From Gordius sp. MW1 (lineage: Eukaryota > Nematomorpha > Gordioida > Gordea > Gordiidae): 64,000 bases of DNA. The stretch lies in the NCBI GenBank assembly GCA_964036665.1, contig OZ038532.1:20983037-21047036 (forward strand), given 5' to 3'. Both the position numbers and the translations under genes were made by a program. The notes beneath the pieces are model-generated. The model did no database searches. It was not told the DNA's origin and worked only from the letters and a program-made list of their open reading frames with translations. Numbering within the stretch: the first letter of the stretch is position 1; every line of letters starts with the position of its first letter. Shown piece by piece: positions 34,325 through 44,300 of this stretch.

Positions 34325-35128
34325 TTAGGGTTTCTTCATCCCCAAACTTGTATAATTTTTTACGTGTAAAGTGTTTATCATATTGACAGATCCTGTATGA
34401 CAAAATCTTGCAAAGTGTCCCCTTCTGTGGCATTTGTAGCATTCTTTATTAAATGCTGGGCACTTGTTAACTTCATGCACCTTTCCACATCTCTCACATC
34501 TTTTAATAGATGTTGATTCTTGGTGGAGAAATTTCTTTGTGGTGACCTGTCTAAATTTTGGCTTAGACTTTTGATATACTAGATATATTTTATGAGTTAC
34601 TACTTCATTTCTTGCTAATTCCATTGCTTCAGCAATTTTATACAAATCTTCAAACGTAATTGCATTTCCTTCAGGATCAACTGCATCTGGCCATCTTGTT
34701 CTGACTTCAATTTCAAAAGTTTTATTCTGTATTCCATGCAAAAATTGATCCCTCAACCGTTCATTAAGTTGTATAGAAAAGTCACATTCTTCTGCAATTT
34801 GTTTCAAATTTGTTGCATGATCTTTTATTGATTCTCCATTATTTTTTAGGCAACGAATAAACATTAATCTATTTTGAAAAATGGTATTTTTTACAGTAAA
34901 TACCTTTCTGATGATTTGAATCAATTCATTGTATTTTGGTTTAGTAATATCCTTTGGGTATACAAAAGTTCTTATCTTCTCGATGTGAGATAGGCCCATA
35001 TACGCCAATATCAGCGTGGTGGCCTTCTTATCCAAATTTTCAATATTTCTGGCCCTAAAAATATTTTCAATCGTAAAAATATAAGATTCAATCTTATCTG
35101 TAGGATTGAAACTAGGAATGATGTCCAT
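34325..35128 (-). CDS. gag: Gypsy-3 Gag with two zinc knuckles
   Basis: The first real ATG is at 35128 (a TTG ten codons earlier is not a start). The protein of about 267 residues has a helical capsid-like region and near its end two CCHC-type knuckles: CERCGKVHEVNKC and CYKCHRRGHFARFC. It packages the element RNA in the particle. The frame is intact and ends in TAA at 34327-34325; protease follows in the same frame, so this stop sits where a fused Gag-Pol would read on. Confidence 0.85.
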   Translation of the reverse strand: MDIIPSFNPTDKIESYIFTIENIFRARNIENLDKKATTLILAYMGLSHIEKIRTFVYPKDITKPKYNELIQIIRKVFTVKNTIFQNRLMFIRCLKNNGESIKDHATNLKQIAEECDFSIQLNERLRDQFLHGIQNKTFEIEVRTRWPDAVDPEGNAITFEDLYKIAEAMELARNEVVTHKIYLVYQKSKPKFRQVTTKKFLHQESTSIKRCERCGKVHEVNKCPAFNKECYKCHRRGHFARFCHTGSVNMINTLHVKNYTSLGMKKP

Positions 35129-35162
35129 GGCCAAAGAATATATGTAGTACCGCGCCAATAAA

Positions 35163-35320
35163 TGTAGTATTCTTAACTACAATGTAGTATATCAACTACT
35201 CAGAAATACGCTGAAGCTTTATTAATATGCAAAAATCAACTAAAACATGTGATGATAAAACACCAGTGTATTACACTAGGAACAACGAACTTATACAAAG
35301 TATTAATCTATGATATTACA
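35163..35320 (-). repeat. 5' LTR of Gypsy-3
   Basis: 158 bp, near-identical to 31138-31309; ends TACTACA in minus-strand reading. Confidence 0.9.
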
Positions 35321-35429
35321 GAGGGGTTGGACGTGAGGTATATTTATGACCGACTTGGCTCTATTTATATCAAAAAAGAAAAGTTTTACCTAGTTTAACC
35401 TTGATTATATGCTAACTAAAAAATCGCTA

Positions 35430-35920
35430 CACTGGGCATCCATTGGTCAATGGCACCAAACGGTTAAATAGCCTACCGCAAAGTTCCAAATGTCATTCAT
35501 GTGACAGCGACAGACAATAGCTCCGCTATCGTCGTTTCGATCGCAAATTGTCATTTATGAGCAGTCCGGAATGCAGGGACGGTCGCTATAGCAAATCAAT
35601 TGTTAGAAACTTTGCCCCTAATCCCAACCCAGGGGCTCCGTTAATACAAAAAAAATTCTAATCACACTTTGGCCAATGGGCATTTTTCCATTGCTCAGTA
35701 GCGAGCAGACGGCTAGGGCACAATTTAGAAGAAAAATTTCGAATCACACTTTGGTCAATGGTAATTTTTTCCTTTAGTCAGATGGCTAAATATCCTATAA
35801 TTATATAAGGGTAAAACATAGAAAAAAAAGATTTCGCTTCACACTTTGGCCAGTGGTCATTTTCTCTATGGTCAGCAGCCAGCAGACGGCCAAATAGCCT
35901 ATAACGCGCAAAGTACCAAG
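35430..35920. repeat. Imperfect repeats containing CACTTTGGCCAATGG
   Basis: A unit with (C)ACTTTGGNCAATGG, a T-rich run, CAGCAGACGGC and AAATAGCCTA recurs about four times (35445, 35667, 35742 and 35850 regions). It has no coding potential; it may be part of a larger element. Confidence 0.5.
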
Positions 35921-35944
35921 AAAATTACGAATACTAAATTATCT

Positions 35945-36845
35945 ATCACAACATATTATTTGCTAAGTGTTTTATTCAAATTACTAAGTATTTTAGCGTA
36001 ATTGCTAAGTATTTTATTAATTTGCCTTAACACTAAAATTATGCAAGAAGCTAAAAATGTCACATTTTGAGAAAAAAGAAGACGAGGAAGACCTTCCAAA
36101 GGTTAAAAAGCTTTGATAGTCCAATAAATATATATATAAAGCCCCCGTTATAATAATTATATTTTATATTTAAATAAAATCTCTATCAATTATTTTATTA
36201 GTTATTTAGATTATTTTATATGTGAAGCCATTGTAGAACATAAAGGGTATATCTTCACTACAAATAATAATCATCATAATTTTTTTTATTCATATCTATA
36301 CAAATTGATTTCTTATATTATAATAATATAAACTTGAAATATTACATTTTTGATTATAAATTTTGGTAGTTTATTAAAATAATTCCGTTTAAAACTTACC
36401 TTCAAATTTTCAACACTTTTTTGTGTCATAAATAAAACTTTGAATTAAAAAACTTAGTATTTTAAAGTAATAACTTAGCAATTCAAAATAGAAAAACTAG
36501 CATTTTAAAATAAAAAAACTAGAAATTTAAAAAATTAAACATTTTCCGTGAAATTATTACCATTAAAACTTTGCCCTTTTAAGCTTTAAAACACAATTAT
36601 CTTATATTTTTTTAATATCAGCAATTTGATTAACATAACTTAATTTGTTTAATAAAATATTTAGCATTTAAATAAAAAAACTTAGTATACCAAGAAAAAC
36701 TTAGCATTTTAAAATAAAAAACTTAGCATTTCCTTTAAAATACTTAGCATTTAGATTAAAATACTTAGCGTTTTTTAATAAAATGCTTAGCATAAATTAT
36801 TTAGCAATTTGTTATTTTTAACTTAGCAGTTAAATAACACCCATT
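35945..36845. repeat. Inverted arrays of the CTTAGCA motif
   Basis: At 35955-36020 the motif TGCTAAGTATTTTA repeats three times. From about 36430 to 36840 the reverse form AAAAACTTAGCATTTAAAATA repeats at least ten times with variation at roughly 20-25 base spacing. Opposite orientation on either side of about 400 unique bases makes a large fold-back arrangement with no ORF. Confidence 0.65.
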
Positions 36846-36853
36846 ATTTTTAC

Positions 36854-37439
36854 TAGAGATGCACCGATACCAATATTTTGTGCCGATACCGATACCAGCC
36901 GATACTTAAGATTTTTTTGCCGATACCGATACCATGCCGATACTTATAATAAAAAAAATTTTATACTAAATGTCTAGTTTTTAAATGTTTCCTTAAATTT
37001 GAAGTGTTAAAGGAATGTTTGTCTTTGCCCCCACGACTTATTTTAGCTTTGCATAATTCACAGATTACAATTTTTTCATCTGCTGACAAAACAAAATAAC
37101 TCCATAGTGTATCTAAAGAATCCATCTAAGGCTTAATATATAATAATTTTTAAAATAAAATAATATTTACTTAAAAGCGCAGTCGGAACAGATGGTCAAT
37201 GAGTTTATTATACTCCACATAGAAATATTTATAGCCAATCCAATGAAACAATTTTCAAAAAATTTGAAAAGTCCTCTATTTTTTAATCGTAGGAGATACT
37301 ATAAGTATTATTTTTTGAGTTTCATATTAAAAAAGGTATCGGCTTGGTAATTGCCGATACTAGCAAAGTATCGGGCCGATTCTTTTGGCAAGGTATCGGC
37401 GCCGATACCATGCCGATACTTGGTATCGGTGCATCTCTA
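36854..37439. mobile_element. hAT element with internal deletion, exact 8-bp TSD
   Basis: Ends are TAGAGATGCACCGATACC (36854) and its inverted copy ending at 37439. ATTTTTAC is duplicated exactly at 36846-36853 and 37440-37447. Subterminal sequence is full of CCGATACC/GGTATCGG repeats. The interior holds a short BED-finger ORF on the minus strand and lacks a transposase core. Confidence 0.92.
36961..37125 (-). CDS. BED-type zinc finger ORF, N-terminus of a hAT transposase
   Basis: ATG at 37125 opens a 54-codon frame with LWSYFVL, CELCKAKISRGG and LRKHLKTRH. The aromatic W/Y/F start, C-x2-C and terminal H-x4-H are the pattern of BED fingers that bind transposon DNA. It stops right after the finger, where the deleted transposase would continue. 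It may therefore be only a relic, or a small DNA-binding peptide if expressed. Confidence 0.65.
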   Translation of the reverse strand: MDSLDTLWSYFVLSADEKIVICELCKAKISRGGKDKHSFNTSNLRKHLKTRHLV

Positions 37440-37449
37440 ATTTTTACAT

Positions 37450-39440
37450 ATATATCGGGGAACAGTGAAAATGTTCAAGTATATTTAATTTTAAAGATTA
37501 AAAAATTCGTAATAATTTAAATCACACTTAAAACATTTCCGAGGGCAATTACAACATTTTCGCTTTTATATTAAGAAAATGGTGATGTTTTTGCAATAGG
37601 AGATTATTTATTTGTCACAGGCTTGTATATTGCAAAAAAACGCACATAGTTGACTAAAAATTTGAGACACAAAAGACAAAGCAATCGTATAAAAAAAGTT
37701 TAGGGCAATAAGTAGCACCATAACGATAAATAAATATAAGAAACATATATCTCTCGCCCGCTAGGTGGCAGTAAGCACCACCAAAAAACACGCTAAGTAT
37801 TGTCGACTAAAACCAAAGGTGGACCAAACAAAACCCAGCCGTTTACAACACTAGTATATATAAACCATATGGGATGCTAAGGCAGCCGAACAAAAAAACG
37901 TTCGTTACTTTTTAATATATATATATATATAAATAGATTAGACATATTTTATATTTAAAATTTATTATACCACTTAAAAAAAGGTGGCAACATAGCGCAT
38001 GAGGCTATCTGGTATTTTAATATAATTTTTTAGAACGGCTCTGTTCAACTGAGGATCTTCATATGCAAATTGCAAATTTAAACTTTGAAGTGCTTGGTAA
38101 CGGTATTTCTTTTTTTTTAATATAAAATATGCATTTTTTCGAGTTTTAGGAATTTATTATAAGTACGTCTGCTCAAGAATTAACACGAGTTGAAGAATAA
38201 GCTTTTTCCACTTGAAACCTAACAAAGTCATTATATTTTAAAATAATATTTAGGATTTCTTACTACATAAACTCTTTAAAAAATATACATTTACCTCTCT
38301 TATGCAAATTTGGCAAAAATTATTATGCCATCCCTTGAATATATTATAAATTCATCATTTATATATTATGCACATATATGGCAATATGCATACATTTCAA
38401 AATTATGAATAACATTTTACACTTCCGAACAATAAAATGATTTTAAGAAAAGTTTTATTTGTACGCAGTACCATTGATATATGATTTTAAATAGATTTTG
38501 CCATTAGAAATAATATTATTTATTGGTTTGGGATAGAGTCGGCTTCTGGCAGGGGCCTATGAGCCAGCCAATCAAACTCAACTTGAGCCAGTTGTTTATT
38601 GTATATATTAAATGAGCAGCCTCAGATGGACGGCGGAGGGGTCTAGATAGGCAGCTGAGTGGTTCCTTAGACTTTACGTTTAAAAATTTTATGAGTGAAG
38701 GTGTATATAATCTGGCAGAGTAAATTGATAATAAGTATTTGTTTTGTTGATTGGAGGTCTGTCAATAAAATAATAAACCTTAACTTTTTTAAAAACCAAC
38801 TGAAATATTATTGTCTTACTTTTGCTTTTTGCATGCTACCAAATTAAACTTGTACAATAAACCTATTTTAACAACATTCAAAAGGTAGCGCATGTTCGCA
38901 TAAATATTTTATGGAAGTAGTAGTCAATAAAGTGGTAATGAAAATTAGTAAGGGTCAATTTAAAGATCTTTAAAAGGTAAATAAAGTGGAAGATATTCTA
39001 GGTATTTTGTCGAATAAGAAAGTATTCATATTAAAATTTTCATATTTGGTTTTTTCATCCCAAACATAAATGCTTTTAACTTTGGGTGAATATATTAAAC
39101 TTTAAGTTGTAAGATCAAGCCAAGAGGCAAAATGATATTATGCCAGGAGGTTAAACTTGTCTATTGCCTGTCCTTCAACGATCTTCCTTGAGATTGTTTC
39201 TGAAGATTTCCAAGTGGTAAGAACTTTAAATACATTATATTTATCTCAGGGGCCTAGATTATATCATATCGTCTAAAATTTATGTATTTCAAAATAATAT
39301 TGTGGCAAAATTAAAATCTGTTTCACATTTTTAATTAATAATATATTTTTAAATAATTAACATGTTTTTGATTTTTTTCGTGTATTGGATTTTTTTGAAT
39401 GTTTATAGCAATGAACGTCTCAATGGATGGCAAGGGGTTT
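37450..39440. other. Intergenic stretch with one MITE fragment
   Basis: At 37797-37855 lies the right half of the TAGTGTTGT MITE (compare 53720-53919), ending ACAACACTA. No gene or other repeat was recognised. Confidence 0.4.
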
Positions 39441-39449
39441 TGATTTTGA

Positions 39450-39585
39450 CATATGGGCGTAGCCAGCATTGGGATTAGAGGGGGGCAAAAATGATTTAGG
39501 GAGGGGCAAAATGATCATAAAATTTTAGCCATTTTGATTTAAAGGGGGGAGCCGCCCCTACCTTGCCCCCTCGGCTATGCCAATG
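39450..39585. mobile_element. hAT-like MITE, CATGGGCG family, degenerate
   Basis: Left end CATATGGGCGTAGCCAGC has two extra bases; right end reads GGCTATGCCAATG. Flanks GATTTTGA and GATTTTAA match at seven of eight bases. Confidence 0.7.
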
Positions 39586-40439
39586 GATTTTAATATTGTA
39601 CTGTACAGTTTATGATTAAACATTAACAATGTTGAAGAATAATTTTAAGAATGGCTTTAGAATAAATCGATTTCATACATATTCATTCTTATAACTAAAA
39701 TATTTACATCTAAAATTAAAGATAAAAAATAGTTATAAACTTTTGTTTTAAAAGTGTTATAACAATAATGTATAATTAGTTATGGTCGGGTTAAATTATC
39801 TATTCTTTTCATGGCATATACGATGTACACTAGCATTTTGAGAAACAAACATATTTACACTATCTTCATTGTTATCCGTTTGCTTAAAACAAACTTACAA
39901 TCTACAAACAAATTACTTTTATTAGTTCATAAGAATACTTTGACACATCAAAATATAATTATTTATGTTTTATCCTTAAAAACATTTTTCATATTATAAA
40001 ATGGTAAAAAGACACATATTCTTATAAATTACCGTCTTTGTATTAGGTTTCAGATAGTTTGTTTTAGATGGCTGAGATCATCAAACAAAGTTTACACTTA
40101 ACACGAAAACATCTATTATACATTTATCTCATGTTCCCCTCCCCATTACATTATGAGGCCCCAATGAGCCATATATCAATTTACGACACTTCGAGTGACT
40201 CGCATGCAATGCAATGAAGTGAGATCATTTAAAATTTATCACTCTTCTAACTGCCTGTTTACTCCCACCTTTCTCTCACATCTTTGGATAAAATTGATGG
40301 CAAAATCTCTTAAGATTTAAACCTCAACCTTTTTAAAAAAAGGGGATTAAAGGTTTCAAAAATAAATAGGGACTACTGCAAAGGTGAAGAAGTCCCGTCT
40401 CAATCTGTGGGATTACATCCTTAGTTTGTGAACGATACA

Positions 40440-40580
40440 TGGTAGTCAGGGGGGGGGGGTGGGCAGGGAGGGGCGGCTGCCCCCTCTAAATCTAAAAATT
40501 GTTGACATTTAATAAAATTATGGCTAAAATTTCAAAAAATTATCATTTTGCCCCCCTTTAATTCCAATCCTCGCTACGTG
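40440..40580. mobile_element. CATGGGCG-family MITE, heavily degenerate
   Basis: Internal features (GGGGCGGCTGCCCCCTCTAAA and ATTATGGCTAAAATTTC) match other copies, but both terminal repeats are damaged (TAGTCAGG, CTCGCTACGTGG). Confidence 0.6.
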
Positions 40581-41329
40581 GAAGTATATTTAAAACTACC
40601 ACGAACTTAGAAGAGAGAGGGATTCGCTATGTGACAAGTCAATTTTGTTAATTGCCACAGCAAAAGGGGGGGGGGGGACAGGAGGAGACAATATGTTAAT
40701 AAGTGTACTTACCGAGAAGACACATCAGGAGACACTTCACAAAATCCATCCCATTAATAAAGTAATCAAATTACTACGGCTATTACCTCCCGCCAGTTTG
40801 AGTCTCCTCCTCTCTATTTATACACCGACACAAAGATTTTTTTTTTACAATATAATTTTGCCTCCACAAATTATTATGGGTAAATATCGATAAGAATTTT
40901 GAAATTTGGTGGTGTAAACCTCAAACACGATCTATTAGATTCCGATTAACTGCTGATGGCGAGAATCGATAGTAGGCAGTGTGATGGCCCATCTCACCCT
41001 GGTTTCGCGCGTTACGTTGAAAACGATAGTAAATATAAAATTTATTTCCAATGTATTTCTCTTAATAATAATAACAGATACAAAACTCTTCCTTCACCCC
41101 TTTTTTCATTAAATATAATGACAATATAGATATATTATAATTAAAAATAAATTAATATAAGAATCTTCAAAAAAACCTATATATACTTCGGTTGCAGTTT
41201 TGAAGCCTTTTTCTATCATTCGTTCCAACTTTCGCCACCGTTTTTAGTTTGATCATTATCTTTCGAGATATATATATTCCTGACCAAGTCCAACTTCTTT
41301 TTGTCACGGCTTATTAATCAGGAAAAACT

Positions 41330-41399
41330 ATGAAGTTACGTAATTACTATATCCAATGTTCTGCCCTGATACTACTCTTATTCAATTTATCACTAACAA
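41330..41399 (+). CDS. DPR-like gene exon 1, signal peptide
   Basis: ATG at 41330, 23 codons plus one base, ending at donor A/GTACGT. The split codon A+GT gives serine at the start of exon 2. Confidence 0.7.
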
Positions 41400-44300
41400 G
41401 TACGTTCTGTTTACTCTGACAATTCTCAATCCTAAAAAAAATATTTTATTTTAATATCAAAATTATAATTTTGTTGTAAGAATTTGTAAACACCCATTAT
41501 TATTACACGAATCAATAATTTTAAAATGTGTTTAAAAATTGAAGTTTTATATTTAAGGATTAAACTATTATTTATATAAGTTAATTTTTTTTGGACTTAA
41601 CCCATCCGCTTAAGATTTTTCGTTAATTGTTAAACACCTATAATTATTACATGAATTTATAATTTTAAAAATGTATTTAAAGTTTGAAGTTTTATATGTA
41701 AGGATTAAATAAATTTATTTTTTTTTGGACTTTTGCCCATCCCCCTTAAGATTTTTCGTAAATTGCCTTATCATAATTAACCTGGCCCAGAGCTGACCTC
41801 TACCCATATTTATATAGCGGACAAAAGAATAATATTTTTAATTAATTTTCCTTTATAAAATATTAATTAGAACCTAATTTCAATTAGTGAATAGCCTTTA
41901 ATTGATTACGCTCGACTACTTCAATATAATAATGACAATTGGTGACCTGAGGGTCTATAATATGGATTCCCAGTTTCTTTTGTTATGGACTTAATTAATT
42001 TTAACACTTGGGGGGGATATCATTAAAATATCCTGACCCGCATACAATTCGCTGTTGTAGTAATTGATTTGTCACACCATAAACTAATTATTATTATGGT
42101 ATTATTATAAAATCAATTGTTGAATTTCGATTTAATATAATAAATTATAAATTACATTCAATTAATAGCGACTTAACGATTAAATTCAATTTATTACTTT
42201 GCTATCCTACCTAGGTCACTGTAATAAATTTAAAATTTAACAGGATTTCTTTTGCCTAACTTTGATCAAATTTTAAGCAATCAAATTTCAATTTTCACTA
42301 ATTTTGAACTTATCTAAAATATAAAATTTACTATTTAAAATTAACTTTATGGCTTTTATTGTCTTAATATACGAAAGTGCGTTTTGATGGGAATGTCATT
42401 CTACTGTGGACTTTGTCTGGTAAAAATATTAACAATTTTCAAAGTTTATTTGATTTAAAGAAGGGAGGGGGAGGGAGGGGAGGTGCTCCCTTCCTCTAAA
42501 CACTTCTTCAATTTTAATTTCTAATAGCTATAATTATAAAATCCAAAAAAAATTATTGATGATTTAAATCGGTTATCTTAATTAGTAAATTTTAAGTATA
42601 TGACATTTAAACATAATTTAAATTACATTCTCCATCATCTATTGGTTAAATTTAAATGAGATTGCTATCGCGACGAATCATGGCTGTTGTGCGGAAAAAT
42701 AATAATTTAAAAACATTTTTATTAACGTGGTTTTTGATATTAATTATTTTTCGTTTGTGTATTTTCATATGACTACCCCATCAATCTTAAATTTTAAAGT
42801 GTAGCTCATATTTTTGAAAAAGAAATATATTTATTTTTAATCACTAGCAGTTGCAGCTTAGTAAATATATAAAATTAAGTGGAGAATGTCCTATAAGAAC
42901 TTTTAATATTGATTAAATAATAATAACGAGAAAAATGAAATAATTGATTTACATATCAACTTTCCTAAACATCTGCCGATTTCCTTTGATAAGACAAAAT
43001 ATTAAATAATTATAATTTATATTTCATCTAACAATACTAGAAACATTTTTTTTTTTAATATTAATTTTAAAATATACAAAGCTTATTTCTGAATATTGAA
43101 GTTTATGAAATTAGTTAATGAGTGTAGCAAAGATTTTAACTAGGATGAGTAATCAAAATCTATTAATTAAGTTAAAGGGGGGGGGGCCTCTTGCTCCCCC
43201 CCTCCTTTAAGACATAGCTTTAGGTATATATGGCATAATACCAATAAAAAAGGATCACTCTTAAGATGGATGGGCTAGCATTAAGGTAACCCAATTATGT
43301 TAAAATTTTAGATTTAAAATTGTTTAAATTACTACCGATACCCCTCGTTTAAGGTAATTTAAGACCCCATATAGCATTATCGAAAAACAGGGTGTTTGCT
43401 AGAGAAGATTCTTGGATGTATGCTTAAAAAATCCTTTTCTTTTTTTTGCTCCTTTAGATTTTTAGTTAACTCCTTCGCCTTTTTAAGTCAATATTAGTTA
43501 ATATTGGAAATATTGAGAGAAATTATCTCAGCTAGCGTTAATCAATCATATTATGTATATATATATTGGGATGGAATGGAGAAGTCTCAAAAAGTTGAGA
43601 CTTTCTCACTATAGGTGATATATATATATATATTGTATTAATTTTGTCGGGACAAAAAGTTGCATAATTAGAAGATTTAATGAGGCGCAATTGTAATGAA
43701 TTATTATATACTATTGTCACTTTTGTGCTGTGAGAAGTGACCTTGTCAGTTGACAAAGTAAGTTAAGTCAGGCAGGATGGGGTAGTAAAAATTTTAGTTT
43801 TTATATTCGTATTTATAAATAAATATTCTGTTTAGAGTCCTAAGGCTGTCATATTAAGTATATGCTTTAAATTGGGCCATTTTATCTAGATCTAAAGTCT
43901 GCACGTGGGGTTTTAAAAATACTTTATAGAACAGGCATATGTAGTATTGTATTGTAAAAACGGGTGGGTTTTGTTTGGTCGAACCTTTGGTTTTAGTCGA
44001 CTAAACATAAACAGACCAAGATTTTGTTTTCTCAATGAGAAATCATTAATGATCGTAGGGGGTTTGCGGGACGTTTTAAATTTGTCACAACGCTAAACGA
44101 TAATCATTTATTAGCTACTCCCTCGATGTCCAGCTTAAGTAAGACCCTTTTAATATTATATATATATAAACCATCATCACATTCATTGACCACACATGCA
44201 TTGCCCCCACCTCCAAATTATCTCATTAATATTTAAATGAAGCGTGAAATGGTTTTTATTGAAGTACTTCCACAGTAGAGAGAAACCACGAATTACATGC

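Larger units (their letters stand above)
31133..35325 (-). mobile_element. Complete Gypsy (Ty3-type) LTR retrotransposon with 5-bp TSD (Gypsy-3)
   Basis: LTRs at 31138-31309 and 35163-35320 flank gag-pol on the minus strand, and GAGGG is duplicated at 31133-31137 and 35321-35325. The LTR starts TGTAATATC and contains AATAAA. The LTRs differ by a few bases and a 14-base insertion, so the insertion is relatively recent. The likely primer-binding site is TGGCGCGGTACTAC, a few bases after the 5' LTR (about 35145-35158). Domain order is gag, protease, RT, RNase H, integrase. Damage in pol makes it non-autonomous now. Confidence 0.92.

Noticed and set aside
34239..34442. Separate ORF between gag and protease of Gypsy-3
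   Set aside because: Different frame with no family resemblance; it overlaps the real gag end and protease start.
35945..36845. CRISPR-like array
   Set aside because: Repeat units vary, spacing is too short and irregular, there are no unique spacers or cas genes, and the genome is eukaryotic.
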